Assembly: GCA_026989535.1 (NCBI GenBank) | Contig: JALSJD010000096.1 | Location: 1 to 64,000, forward strand | Length of the DNA stretch: 64,000 bases | Direction of reading: 5' to 3' | From: Cyclobacteriaceae bacterium | GTDB taxonomy: Bacteria; Bacteroidota; Bacteroidia; Cytophagales; Cyclobacteriaceae | In this document: positions 28,719-38,470 of the stretch, in pieces | How the letters are laid out: every line of letters begins with the position of its first letter | Numbering within the stretch: the first letter of the stretch is position 1 | Made by a program: the position numbers and the translations under genes | The notes under the pieces: generated by a model | Told to the model about the DNA's origin: nothing | The model's database searches: none | What the model saw: the letters and a program-made list of their open reading frames with translations, nothing else

Positions 28719-28729
28719 CTAACAAAATA

Positions 28730-28745
28730 TGTTTCACGTGGAACA
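28730..28745. promoter_or_regulatory. parS-like palindrome 2
   Basis: TGTTTCACGTGGAACA; 1 mismatch to the widely conserved TGTTTCACGTGAAACA. Confidence 0.7.
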
Positions 28746-28751
28746 TTTGCT

Positions 28752-30629
28752 ATGTTTAAAAAATACGATGTAATTATAGTAGGTGCCGGGCACGCAGGTT
28801 GCGAGGCAGCAGCCGCAGCAGCCAATATGGGTTCGAGCGTATTACTGGTAACCATGAATATGGCTACCATTGCACAAATGAGCTGCAACCCTGCCATGGG
28901 TGGTGTGGCCAAGGGACAAATTGTGCGAGAGATTGATGCACTTGGTGGCTTGTCGGGCATAATATCTGATAAGTCGATGATTCAATTTAGGATGCTCAAC
29001 AAATCGAAAGGCCCTGCGATGTGGAGCCCTCGAACCCAAAACGACAGAATGCTGTTTGCTCAGGAGTGGAGGCTTGCCTTAGAAAAAATTAAAAACCTCG
29101 ATTTTTGGCAAGAGATGGTGAAAGAAATTACCGTTGAAGAGGGGAGGGTAACCGGTGTTATTACAGGAATGGGGCATACTATAAAAGGCAAATCCGTAAT
29201 ACTAACCAACGGCACTTTTTTAAATGGCATCATCCATATTGGCGAAAAGCAATTTGGCGGTGGGCGCACAGCCGAACACGCAGCCACTGGTTTAACCGAA
29301 CAATTGGTTTCGTTAGGGTTTGAGTCTGGTAGAATGAAAACAGGAACTCCCCCAAGAGTGGATGGCCGCTCACTCAATTATGAGTTAATGGAAGAGCAAG
29401 CAGGAGATGAAAACCCAAGTAAGTTTTCTTACACTAATACCAAACCCTTAGCTAAGCAAAGAAGCTGTTATATTACTTACACCAATACCAAAGTACACGA
29501 AATTCTAGAAACTGGCTTTGAGCAATCGCCTATGTTTGCCGGTAGAATACAAGGCATTGGCCCTCGCTATTGCCCATCTATCGAAGATAAAATAAACCGA
29601 TTTGCTGATAAAGACCGACACCAACTATTTGTAGAACCCGAAGGATGGGATACAGTAGAAATATATGTGAATGGTTTTTCTACATCGTTGCCAGAAGATG
29701 TGCAACTAAAAGCACTCAAGCAAATTAAAGGGTTTGAAAATGTGAAAATGTTTCGCCCTGGCTATGCCATCGAATACGATTATTTTCCACCCACTCAACT
29801 TAACCTTACCTTAGAAACCAAACTCATTAAAAATTTATTTTTTGCAGGGCAGATAAACGGAACTACTGGCTACGAAGAAGCAGCAGGCCAAGGCATGATG
29901 GCTGGCATAAATGCCCATCATAAAATCAATAAGTTAGAACCTTTTATCCTTTCCAGATCCGAAGCGTACATTGGTGTGCTCATTGATGACCTTATTAATA
30001 AAGGCACGGAAGAACCCTACCGAATGTTTACCTCAAGAGCAGAGTTTAGAATATTATTAAGGCAGGATAATGCCGATATTCGATTAACCGAAAAAGGGCA
30101 TCGTCTTGGGTTGGCCACTAAAGAAAGCTTGGATAGAGTAGCCACTAAAATTAAACAAGTTGCTGAACTTGAAAAGCTCATTACTACTACCAAAGTAAAA
30201 CCATCGCAAGTAAATACAGCACTTAAAAACATTGGTAGTGCCCAATTAAAAGAAGGCTCGAGTATGGAAAAATTACTTAAAAGACCAGAGCTAGGAATTG
30301 CTCAACTACGAACGTTAGATGAAAACTTTAATAAAAAGCTAACCTCCTACACAAATGAGGTTTTAGAACAAGCCGAAATTAAAATTAAATACGCTTCGTA
30401 TATCGATAAGGAATCGCAATTGGCAGGCAAACTAGAAACGATGGATTTGAAAAAAATACCTGAAGGATTTGACTATAATTCCATCGCTGCTTTATCGGCA
30501 GAGTCGAGAGAAAAGCTATTTAAAATTAAACCTAAAACCTTGGGGCAAGCAAGCAGAATTAGTGGGGTAACCCCTGCAGATATTTCTGTGCTGCTTGTTT
30601 ATTTAAATAATAGAGACTCCCTAAAATAA
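28752..30629 (+). CDS. mnmG: tRNA uridine-5-carboxymethylaminomethyl modification enzyme MnmG
   Basis: DVIIVGAGHAGCEAAAAAANMG, TGTPPRVDGRS, FFAGQINGTTGYEEAAGQG. Confidence 0.97.
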   Translation: MFKKYDVIIVGAGHAGCEAAAAAANMGSSVLLVTMNMATIAQMSCNPAMGGVAKGQIVREIDALGGLSGIISDKSMIQFRMLNKSKGPAMWSPRTQNDRMLFAQEWRLALEKIKNLDFWQEMVKEITVEEGRVTGVITGMGHTIKGKSVILTNGTFLNGIIHIGEKQFGGGRTAEHAATGLTEQLVSLGFESGRMKTGTPPRVDGRSLNYELMEEQAGDENPSKFSYTNTKPLAKQRSCYITYTNTKVHEILETGFEQSPMFAGRIQGIGPRYCPSIEDKINRFADKDRHQLFVEPEGWDTVEIYVNGFSTSLPEDVQLKALKQIKGFENVKMFRPGYAIEYDYFPPTQLNLTLETKLIKNLFFAGQINGTTGYEEAAGQGMMAGINAHHKINKLEPFILSRSEAYIGVLIDDLINKGTEEPYRMFTSRAEFRILLRQDNADIRLTEKGHRLGLATKESLDRVATKIKQVAELEKLITTTKVKPSQVNTALKNIGSAQLKEGSSMEKLLKRPELGIAQLRTLDENFNKKLTSYTNEVLEQAEIKIKYASYIDKESQLAGKLETMDLKKIPEGFDYNSIAALSAESREKLFKIKPKTLGQASRISGVTPADISVLLVYLNNRDSLK

Positions 30630-31510
30630 TGGCATTAGAAAATTTAACCAATTGTCCAGTCTGTAATTCGACCGAATCTAAATTGCACAAAACGGTAAAA
30701 GACTACACGGTTTCGCAAGAGGAGTTCAATATTATGCAATGCAAAAATTGTTCTTTCCTTTATACAAACCCACGGCCTACACCAGATTCATTAGGTGCCT
30801 ATTATAAATCCGATGATTATATATCGCATACCAATAAGAGCAATAGTCCTATACATTTAATTTATAAATTAGCCCGTACCCAAACCCTGCGTTGGAAGTA
30901 TAATTTGGTTAAAAAATCTAAACCCAAATTGCTCTTAGATTACGGCTGTGGTACAGGTCATTTTCTTACCTATTGTAAAAAGAAAGGATTAGAAGTAAAT
31001 GGATTTGAACCTGATCAACAGGCAAGATTAATCGCTAAACAAACACTGGGAGAATCTATTTTTTCATCCACTACTACTATCAAAAGCAAGTTTGATGTTA
31101 TTACTTTATGGCATGTATTAGAACATATACCAAATCTAAATGAAGTAGTTGATTGGCTAAAAAACCACCTTGCCGAAAATGGGCGTTTGGTTATTGCCGT
31201 ACCTAATCCAAACGCTTACGATGCCAAAATGTATGATAAATATTGGGCCGCTTATGATGTACCCCGCCATTTATATCACTTTACAAAAAAAACATTAACA
31301 AAATTAGCAGATAGGCATAGTTTTAGTGTAGAGTCTATCCATCCTATGAAATTAGATTCATTTTACGTAAGCTTATTGAGCAATAAACATAAACATAACC
31401 AAACCAAACCTATAAATTCTTTTTTAAATGGTTTAAAATCAAATAGTTACGCAAATAAAAAGATGGAATACTCAAGCCTTATTTATGTATTAAAACATAC
31501 CAATGTATAG
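30629..31510 (+). CDS. Class I SAM-dependent methyltransferase with N-terminal zinc ribbon
   Basis: CPVCNST...MQCKNCSFLYTNPRP, LLDYGCGTGHFL. Confidence 0.9.
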   Translation: MALENLTNCPVCNSTESKLHKTVKDYTVSQEEFNIMQCKNCSFLYTNPRPTPDSLGAYYKSDDYISHTNKSNSPIHLIYKLARTQTLRWKYNLVKKSKPKLLLDYGCGTGHFLTYCKKKGLEVNGFEPDQQARLIAKQTLGESIFSSTTTIKSKFDVITLWHVLEHIPNLNEVVDWLKNHLAENGRLVIAVPNPNAYDAKMYDKYWAAYDVPRHLYHFTKKTLTKLADRHSFSVESIHPMKLDSFYVSLLSNKHKHNQTKPINSFLNGLKSNSYANKKMEYSSLIYVLKHTNV

Positions 31511-33254
31511 ATTACTCACTGCAATTGCCATTTTGTTAATTTGGAGTGCTTGTGCCAACCGAGTGCCGCCAACAGGTGGCCCTAAAGATGAGACTCCACC
31601 AAAGTTAATTGCTTCCATTCCTAAAGATGGAAACACCAATGTAAGAACTAGAGAAATTACGTTACTCTTTGATGAATTAGTAGTAACTAAAAACATCAAA
31701 AAAGAATTGCTGATTACCCCAAGAATAGATTTTGATTACGAGTACAAAACCAAAAAGAATACTATTATTCTAACACTGGAGGAGTCCTTAGATTCTGCTA
31801 CCACATATACCTTTAATTTTAGAAAATCGCTTGTTGATATAACCGAAGCCAACCCGGCTGTTGATATGGTACTGGCTTTTAGTACAGGTCCTATACTTGA
31901 TACCCTCGAACTTAGCGGCAATATTAACGAGCTTTTTACAGAGAAACCAGTAGAAGAATTAATGGTTGGCTTATACAAGGCCAACGACACATTAAATTTA
32001 TTTAACAGTCCTCCTTATTATTTAGCACAAACCGATGAAAAAGGTGATTATCTTTTCAGAAATTTAAAACCTGATACATACGTACTTAATGCACTTGAAG
32101 ATAGCAATAATAATTTAATTTGTGAGTCTGGCAGGGAGGCTTATGCTTTTTTAGAACACCCTATCCGGCTCGATTCAACAATGATAGCCGATACCTTAAA
32201 ATTACACTCACTAAATATAGACACCTTGCAGCTTAAAAGAACCAGAAACAGTGGTCAATATTTTATAGCCGTTGCCAGTAAATATTTAACAAGTGTAACC
32301 CTTAAAGCTGCTAACGACAGCACACTTTGGTACACCTTAGATAAAGAGCATAAAGAAATAAACGTATATAATACCTTTAACATCAAAGACAGTTTATTGG
32401 TTAAATTGTCAATGACCGATTCACTCAACTCCTCAGTCATTGATACTTTCTATTTAAAATTCCCAGCCAGCGAACGAAAGTACGATACCTACGATACTAA
32501 ACTTAGTGAAGTAACTGTATTTCCTGAAACACGAAAAATTTCATTTAACATTAGCACCTCTAAACCCAGTAAGTTTATTTATAAAGATAGCATTTATATA
32601 AAGGTCGATACCCTGACTACCATACCATTCGACTCCACGTGGAACATTACCATTAACCCAACTAATACGCTATTTGAATTTAGTAATTATTTACCACAAC
32701 CTTATTTAGATTCCATACATGTTAATGATGATGTGGATAGGTCTGCCAGTAGAGGTAGAGGATCCGATAGAGTTTCTCTTTCTGCTGCTAACTTAAAAGA
32801 CAAAGCAAAAGTAGCTGAACCTAAAAACACACAAAGTAGCAGCAAAAATCTCACGTATGCATTGCAAATAGCAGCAGCAAGTTTCCAATCCGTTGAGTCA
32901 GATTCTTCCAAATTACTCACAGATAACTTAAAACCTAAATACGCCAAAGATTTTGGTATTCTTATGGGAGAAATTAATACCTCCTACACCCATTATTTTA
33001 TTCAATTAATAGATGAAAACTTTAAGGTAATAAACGAAATTCCTCAAGCTGATAAATATAAATTTACAAATGTAATTCCTGGTGATTACCTCATTCGAAT
33101 ATTAATTGATAGTAATAAAAATGGAAAATGGGATGCAGGTAATATTTTACTAAACCAATTACCAGAGCCAATTATCATCTATAAAAACGAAGAAGGTATT
33201 AGCAAAACAAGCCTAAGAGCTAACTGGATAGTTAACTTTGATCTTACTTTTTAA
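31503..33254 (+). CDS. Ig-like (Big_5-type) domain lipoprotein
   Basis: Lipobox IWSACAN, PPTGGPKDETPPKLIASIPKDGNTNV...ITLLFDE. Confidence 0.8.
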   Translation: MYRLLTAIAILLIWSACANRVPPTGGPKDETPPKLIASIPKDGNTNVRTREITLLFDELVVTKNIKKELLITPRIDFDYEYKTKKNTIILTLEESLDSATTYTFNFRKSLVDITEANPAVDMVLAFSTGPILDTLELSGNINELFTEKPVEELMVGLYKANDTLNLFNSPPYYLAQTDEKGDYLFRNLKPDTYVLNALEDSNNNLICESGREAYAFLEHPIRLDSTMIADTLKLHSLNIDTLQLKRTRNSGQYFIAVASKYLTSVTLKAANDSTLWYTLDKEHKEINVYNTFNIKDSLLVKLSMTDSLNSSVIDTFYLKFPASERKYDTYDTKLSEVTVFPETRKISFNISTSKPSKFIYKDSIYIKVDTLTTIPFDSTWNITINPTNTLFEFSNYLPQPYLDSIHVNDDVDRSASRGRGSDRVSLSAANLKDKAKVAEPKNTQSSSKNLTYALQIAAASFQSVESDSSKLLTDNLKPKYAKDFGILMGEINTSYTHYFIQLIDENFKVINEIPQADKYKFTNVIPGDYLIRILIDSNKNGKWDAGNILLNQLPEPIIIYKNEEGISKTSLRANWIVNFDLTF

Positions 33255-33728
33255 CTGTGGATAACTACAAAACTAACTGTTAACAAACTACAAGTTATAA
33301 ACAGCCACTTTAAAAACACTGCATATTTTAGATATGTTAGCACCACCACTGTAATTAACTTTGGTAAGTACTAAGTTATAAAGATTTAATAAACAGTTAA
33401 TCACCAAAAAGTTTTCAACACAACCAAAAGTGTATAACTTATGGATAAAATTAATAAATTGATTTTCAATAAATTAACTGTTTTATAAAATAGAGTAATC
33501 CACAAAAACGGGTATATTTATAAACAATTGATTTAATAAAATAGTAGCATAAAAACTTATGCACAAATTCACATAGCTAATAATTAATAATAGATATTTA
33601 TATATATATAATAATAATATATAGTTGAATAAATACGTGGATAACCCAGTAACGTTTTATATTCGTTAATAAAATTCCGTAAAGGTTAGGGAATTAAACC
33701 AAAAGGGTAATAGCCCTGCGATTAAATT
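33255..33728. other. Putative chromosomal replication origin (oriC)
   Basis: DnaA boxes TGTGGATAA (33256-33264), TTATGCACA (33557-33565), 8/9 boxes at 33429-33437, 33440-33448, 33496-33504, 33636-33644; AT-rich tract ~33599-33622; non-coding. Confidence 0.7.
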
Positions 33729-35552
33729 ATGAAGTCATTTTTTCAAATTATTTTAATAGGCATATTTATTACCTTAAATACCAAAGTAATAGCACAAAAA
33801 ACAAGCATTAATTTAGCGCAGCAATACTATGCCAATGGCGAATTAGATAAAGCCTTGGATACCTATAATAAATTAGCAAAAAACCAATCAAACTGGGCAA
33901 TTATTCATACACAATATTTTTCGCTACTTATCCAATTAAATGAGTTTCAAAAAGCGAATAAATACATTACTAAAATTAGTAGAGCATATCCAAAAAACAC
34001 GCATTATAAAATTGATAAAGGCAGCTTAATTCTTGCTGAAAAAGGAGAGGCTAGAAAAAAGCAATATTTCGAAAGTTTAAGAAAGCAATTTTCGGAAGAC
34101 CCTTTTACCTCACGCAAGGCTGCTCAGTATTATCTTCAAAAAGGAGAGCGAAACGAGGCTGTTGCTGTGTTAATTTTGGCCAGAGAAAAATCTGGAGACC
34201 CTGCATTATTTGCCTTAGACCTTGCCAATATTTATAGGTATATAAATAAAAAACAATTGATGATTGAAGAGTATATTTTATTTGCCAACACCAATCCAAC
34301 GAATGTAAGGTATGTAAAAAATTCGTTGCAAGTAACGCTAACAAAACCAGCAGACATTCAGAACTTAGAAAGCTATCTTTTTAGCAAAATACAAGACGAC
34401 CCTGAAAATAGTGTATACATAGAATTGCTTATTTGGGCTAACATTCAAAACAAAAATTTTGGGAGTGCTTTTATTCAGGCACGTGCCCTCGATAGGCGTT
34501 TGTTGCAGGGAGGAAAACCGCTATTAGAAATTGGAAAAATGGCTTTATCTAATCAAGATTATAGTTCGGCTCAAAAAATTTACGCCTACATTATGGCCAC
34601 TTATCCTGGCAGTAATATTGGTATTAAAGCAGAACTGTGGAATATTACCACCAAAGAAGAACAAATTAAAAACACCTACCCTGTAAGCGAAGAATCGTTA
34701 TTGCAACTAACCAAGTTGTATAAAAATTACATTGGGCAATATCCTACCAATAAATTGGCTTACAAAGCGCAGCTTCAACTCGCATTAATTGAAGGATATT
34801 ATCTTAATAGAAAAGCAGAAGCAATTATATCCTTACAGCAATTAATAGAAAACCCACGAGTAAATTCACAATTAAAATCGGAGGCCAAACTCACCTTGGC
34901 AGATATTTATTTATTAAATGAAGAACCGTGGGAATCGACTTTGCTTTATGCCCAAGTGGATAAAACCATGAAAGAAACGCCCATTGGTTATAAGGCTAAA
35001 ATAAAGCGAGCAAAACTTGCCTATTACCAAGGCGAGTTTGAGTTAGCACAGGCAATATTAGATATTTTAAAATTGGCCACTAGTAGAGAAATTGCCAACG
35101 ATGCCCTCGACCTTAGTATTTTTATTAAAGAAAACACCGTATTTGATAGCACTCATGCTGCATTAAAAACGTATGCTGCCATAGAATTATTATTATACCA
35201 ACATAAAAACGAGCAAGTATTAGCAACGATTGATACGGTGATTAATTATTTTAAAGGGCAAAGTTTAGAAGACAACTTTATAATGCTAAAAGCAACTGAG
35301 CTTAAAAAGAGTGGCGATTTTAATGGTGCAGCAACTAATTATGCTCAAATTGTAAACAATTTTCCAATGGGTGTGCTAGCCGATAAAGCGTTGTTTTTAC
35401 AAGCCAGCCTTTACCACAATAATTTGCATAATTATGAAAAGGCACAAGAACTCTATGTGCGTCTGCTAAAAGAATATCCCGGTAGTGTGTATGTAGCCGA
35501 GGCGCGAAAACAGTTTCGGATTCTTCGTGGCGATTTTGAACCCTCGAGCTAA
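33729..35552 (+). CDS. Secreted TPR protein
   Basis: Signal peptide, INLAQQYYANGELDKALDTYNKLAK and multiple TPRs. Confidence 0.88.
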   Translation: MKSFFQIILIGIFITLNTKVIAQKTSINLAQQYYANGELDKALDTYNKLAKNQSNWAIIHTQYFSLLIQLNEFQKANKYITKISRAYPKNTHYKIDKGSLILAEKGEARKKQYFESLRKQFSEDPFTSRKAAQYYLQKGERNEAVAVLILAREKSGDPALFALDLANIYRYINKKQLMIEEYILFANTNPTNVRYVKNSLQVTLTKPADIQNLESYLFSKIQDDPENSVYIELLIWANIQNKNFGSAFIQARALDRRLLQGGKPLLEIGKMALSNQDYSSAQKIYAYIMATYPGSNIGIKAELWNITTKEEQIKNTYPVSEESLLQLTKLYKNYIGQYPTNKLAYKAQLQLALIEGYYLNRKAEAIISLQQLIENPRVNSQLKSEAKLTLADIYLLNEEPWESTLLYAQVDKTMKETPIGYKAKIKRAKLAYYQGEFELAQAILDILKLATSREIANDALDLSIFIKENTVFDSTHAALKTYAAIELLLYQHKNEQVLATIDTVINYFKGQSLEDNFIMLKATELKKSGDFNGAATNYAQIVNNFPMGVLADKALFLQASLYHNNLHNYEKAQELYVRLLKEYPGSVYVAEARKQFRILRGDFEPSS

Positions 35553-35793
35553 AAACCTAAACCCGATTAATACTACTCACCACAAATCATTAAAAACTCC
35601 ATTTATAAGGTAGTTTTGTTAAAGTTAGGATTAACAGGGTTCATACAAAACACCTTTTTTGGTAATTATCTGCGTTCTTAAAATCTATCATCAAATTTTT
35701 TTTGTAGATTGAGGCAATTTCTTTCTGGAGCTAAATTTTGTTGAGAACAACAATTTAAAGTTCCGTTGTTTACGAACCAAAAAAACTTAACCT

Positions 35794-37554
35794 ATGGAAA
35801 TTACCCGATTATTTGATGTTATACCCTATCAGTTGGAAAATTACCCAACCGATAAATGCCTTAGTATAAAAAACGGAAACGAATGGAAATCATATTCTAC
35901 ACAAGATGTAATTGATGAAGCCAATAAACTTAGTGCAGGGCTTATAAAAAAAGGAATTAAGCCTGGAGATAAAGTGGCACTGGTTTCTTTTAACCGCCCA
36001 GAATGGATTTTTGTGGATATGGCAATAGAGCAGATTGGAGCCATCAGTATTCCGCTTTATCCTAACATTACAGTTAAAGATTATTATTATACCATAGAAC
36101 AATCGGGTGCTAAATTAGCATTTGTAGAAGGCAAAGATCTTTTTGATAAAGTTTCTGAAGCAATTGTAGATACCCCAACTTGCGAAGCCATTTATACATT
36201 TGATAAAGTTGATGATGCTAATCATTGGTCATCAATTCAAACAGATTATGAATCGGAAGCCGAGGAAATTGAAAAGCGAAAAGCCGCAATTAAACCCGAT
36301 GATTTAGCAACCATTATTTACACTAGTGGAACTACGGGGTTTCCGAAAGGGGTGATGCTTACCCATCGAAACATTTTAAGTAATTCTGAAGGTGTTGCAG
36401 AGCGTTTTAATGCAATCGAATCAGGCTATAGAGCACTAAGCTTTTTACCACTTTGCCACATTTTTGAGCGTACCGCCAGTTACACTCATATGCGCTTAGG
36501 GGTTGAAGTCTATTTTACTTCTATTGAAACCATTGGCGAAGCAATGAAAGAAATTAAGCCTCATTACTTTGCAACGGTGCCTCGCTTGCTCGAAAAAGTA
36601 TATGATAAAATTGTTAAAAAAGGCTATGACTTAACTGGAGTTAAAAAGAACCTGTTTTTTTGGGCACTAAAACTAGGAGAAAAATATGACCCTAATAAAG
36701 ACAATGGCTGGTGGTATAATAAACAACTAAAACTGGCAAACAAACTTATATTTAGCAAATGGCGCGAAGCACTTGGAGGCAATATTCTTTTTATTATATC
36801 TGGAGCTGCCGCTTTGCAACCAAGGCTGGCGCGTGTATTTTGGGCAGCACAAATTCCTTTGCTCGAAGCATACGGATTAACCGAAACATCACCAGGCATT
36901 AGCTTTTCAAAAATTGAACCAGGCGGATATCGACTTGGGTGCGTAGGTCCTTTATTAAAAGATGTAAAAGTTCGAATTGCCGATGATGGGGAAATCCAAG
37001 TTGCCGGGCCAGGCATTATGCAAGGCTATTATAAGTTGCCTGAGCAAACAGCCGAAGTATTAAAAGATGGCTGGTTTAACACGGGCGATATTGGCGAGTA
37101 TAAAGATGGATTCTTAAAAATTACTGATCGTAAAAAAGAAATATTTAAAACCTCGGGCGGCAAATACATTGCTCCGCAGCAAATGGAAAATAAGTTTAAG
37201 GAGAGTATGTACATCGAGCAAATTATGGTGGTGGGCGAGTCCCAAAAACACCCAGCGGCATTAATTGTACCCGATTATGAATCTGTAGCTGAATGGTGTA
37301 AAATCCACCATTCTTCGTGTGCCACTATTGAAGAAATGCTTAAGAGCGAAAAAGTAAGGGCAAAGTTTGATAAAGAAATGGCTCATTACAACAAGGAATT
37401 TGCTAATTACGAACAGGTAAAAAAATACACCTTAATGGCAGAGGCTTGGAGTATTGAAGGAGGCGAACTGACACCCACCTTAAAACTTAAACGCAAAAAC
37501 ATTTTGGCAAAATATAAAACGGAGGTAGCTGATTTTTATAAGGAAGAGGTGTAG
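35794..37554 (+). CDS. Long-chain acyl-CoA synthetase (AMP-binding)
   Basis: IIYTSGTTGFPKGVMLTH, GYRLGCVGPLLKDV, TGDIGEYKDGFLKITDRKKEIFKTSGGKYIAP. Confidence 0.95.
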   Translation: MEITRLFDVIPYQLENYPTDKCLSIKNGNEWKSYSTQDVIDEANKLSAGLIKKGIKPGDKVALVSFNRPEWIFVDMAIEQIGAISIPLYPNITVKDYYYTIEQSGAKLAFVEGKDLFDKVSEAIVDTPTCEAIYTFDKVDDANHWSSIQTDYESEAEEIEKRKAAIKPDDLATIIYTSGTTGFPKGVMLTHRNILSNSEGVAERFNAIESGYRALSFLPLCHIFERTASYTHMRLGVEVYFTSIETIGEAMKEIKPHYFATVPRLLEKVYDKIVKKGYDLTGVKKNLFFWALKLGEKYDPNKDNGWWYNKQLKLANKLIFSKWREALGGNILFIISGAAALQPRLARVFWAAQIPLLEAYGLTETSPGISFSKIEPGGYRLGCVGPLLKDVKVRIADDGEIQVAGPGIMQGYYKLPEQTAEVLKDGWFNTGDIGEYKDGFLKITDRKKEIFKTSGGKYIAPQQMENKFKESMYIEQIMVVGESQKHPAALIVPDYESVAEWCKIHHSSCATIEEMLKSEKVRAKFDKEMAHYNKEFANYEQVKKYTLMAEAWSIEGGELTPTLKLKRKNILAKYKTEVADFYKEEV

Positions 37555-37780
37555 CCTCGCCAATTTGAAGAACAGAAAATGAATTAGCAGCCACCCTCTT
37601 TTACTAAAGAAGAGTTTAATAGTGATACACCCATAATTAGCCAAATTGTAAAAGCAGGAGAAAGATTAATTTTTTAAACTGTTATATGAACACCATAACA
37701 CACAAAAAATACAATTACCTAATCATCAAATCATTAAGATTTTGATATTAGCCCTGTTGATTTAAGTATATATCGTTTAT

Positions 37781-37981
37781 TAGAGGTAGGCATTTACGTA
37801 CATATTTAATTTAGGTGTTTTTCTTACTTAATGGTAACACTCAAATTTTATAGCCGTCATTCCTGCGTAGGCAGGAATCCGTACATATGGTTAAGTTATG
37901 GAATTGAAAAATTTTGTACCTTAATATTCCATATTGACATATTTATCGCTATTGGTGTATGTATATAAATGCCTACCTCTA
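37781..37981. mobile_element. MITE-like element with 24-bp TIRs and 8-9 bp TSD (A)TCGTTTAT
   Basis: TAGAGGTAGGCATTTACGTACATA (37781-37804) / TATGTATATAAATGCCTACCTCTA (37958-37981); TCGTTTAT at 37773-37780 and 37982-37989. Confidence 0.85.
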
Positions 37982-38083
37982 TCGTTTATAATGCAGGCTA
38001 AGAAGAACAGGTTTTTTTTAAATCGTCAAACTTGCTTTGCTCACAAATTCTTTTTATCTTGAATACCCTTTAAAAAAACTGAT

Positions 38084-38470
38084 ATGAGCACCTTACGAAA
38101 AACAATTTGGATTGCCTTTGCCATTTTTATGTTAGTTCAACTAGGCAGCTCTTACCTTACCCATAAAAACCAAGATAACCTCAGTTTTTTAATGGAAATG
38201 CAAAGCTATATTCCATATATGCTTTATTTTTCGCTTATTGGTATTGTTCTTTTTATACTCAGTTTTATGGTGTACCAATTGGATGGAAGGAAAAAGAAAA
38301 AACAAATTGCTCGGCTTGAGCAAGATAAAAATGAGCTCAAGGCAAAGCTGTTTGATATGCAAGAAGCCAAATCCTCTAAAGATTTGCCTGCACTAAAAAC
38401 TAGCCCTCAAACAGAACCTAGACAAGAGATAGGTTCTGCAGAGGAAACCTCTAGCCCTGACACCGAATAA
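38084..38470 (+). CDS. Hypothetical membrane protein with coiled-coil
   Basis: Two TM segments, basic linker, coiled-coil tail; overlaps next gene start. Confidence 0.7.
   Translation: MSTLRKTIWIAFAIFMLVQLGSSYLTHKNQDNLSFLMEMQSYIPYMLYFSLIGIVLFILSFMVYQLDGRKKKKQIARLEQDKNELKAKLFDMQEAKSSKDLPALKTSPQTEPRQEIGSAEETSSPDTE

Noticed and set aside
32631-32646. Third parS-like motif GACTCCACGTGGAACA
   Set aside because: Only 13/16 match to TGTTCCACGTGGAACA, half-palindromic, and it encodes STWN inside the Ig-like lipoprotein ORF; probably chance, though ParB ChIP could test it.
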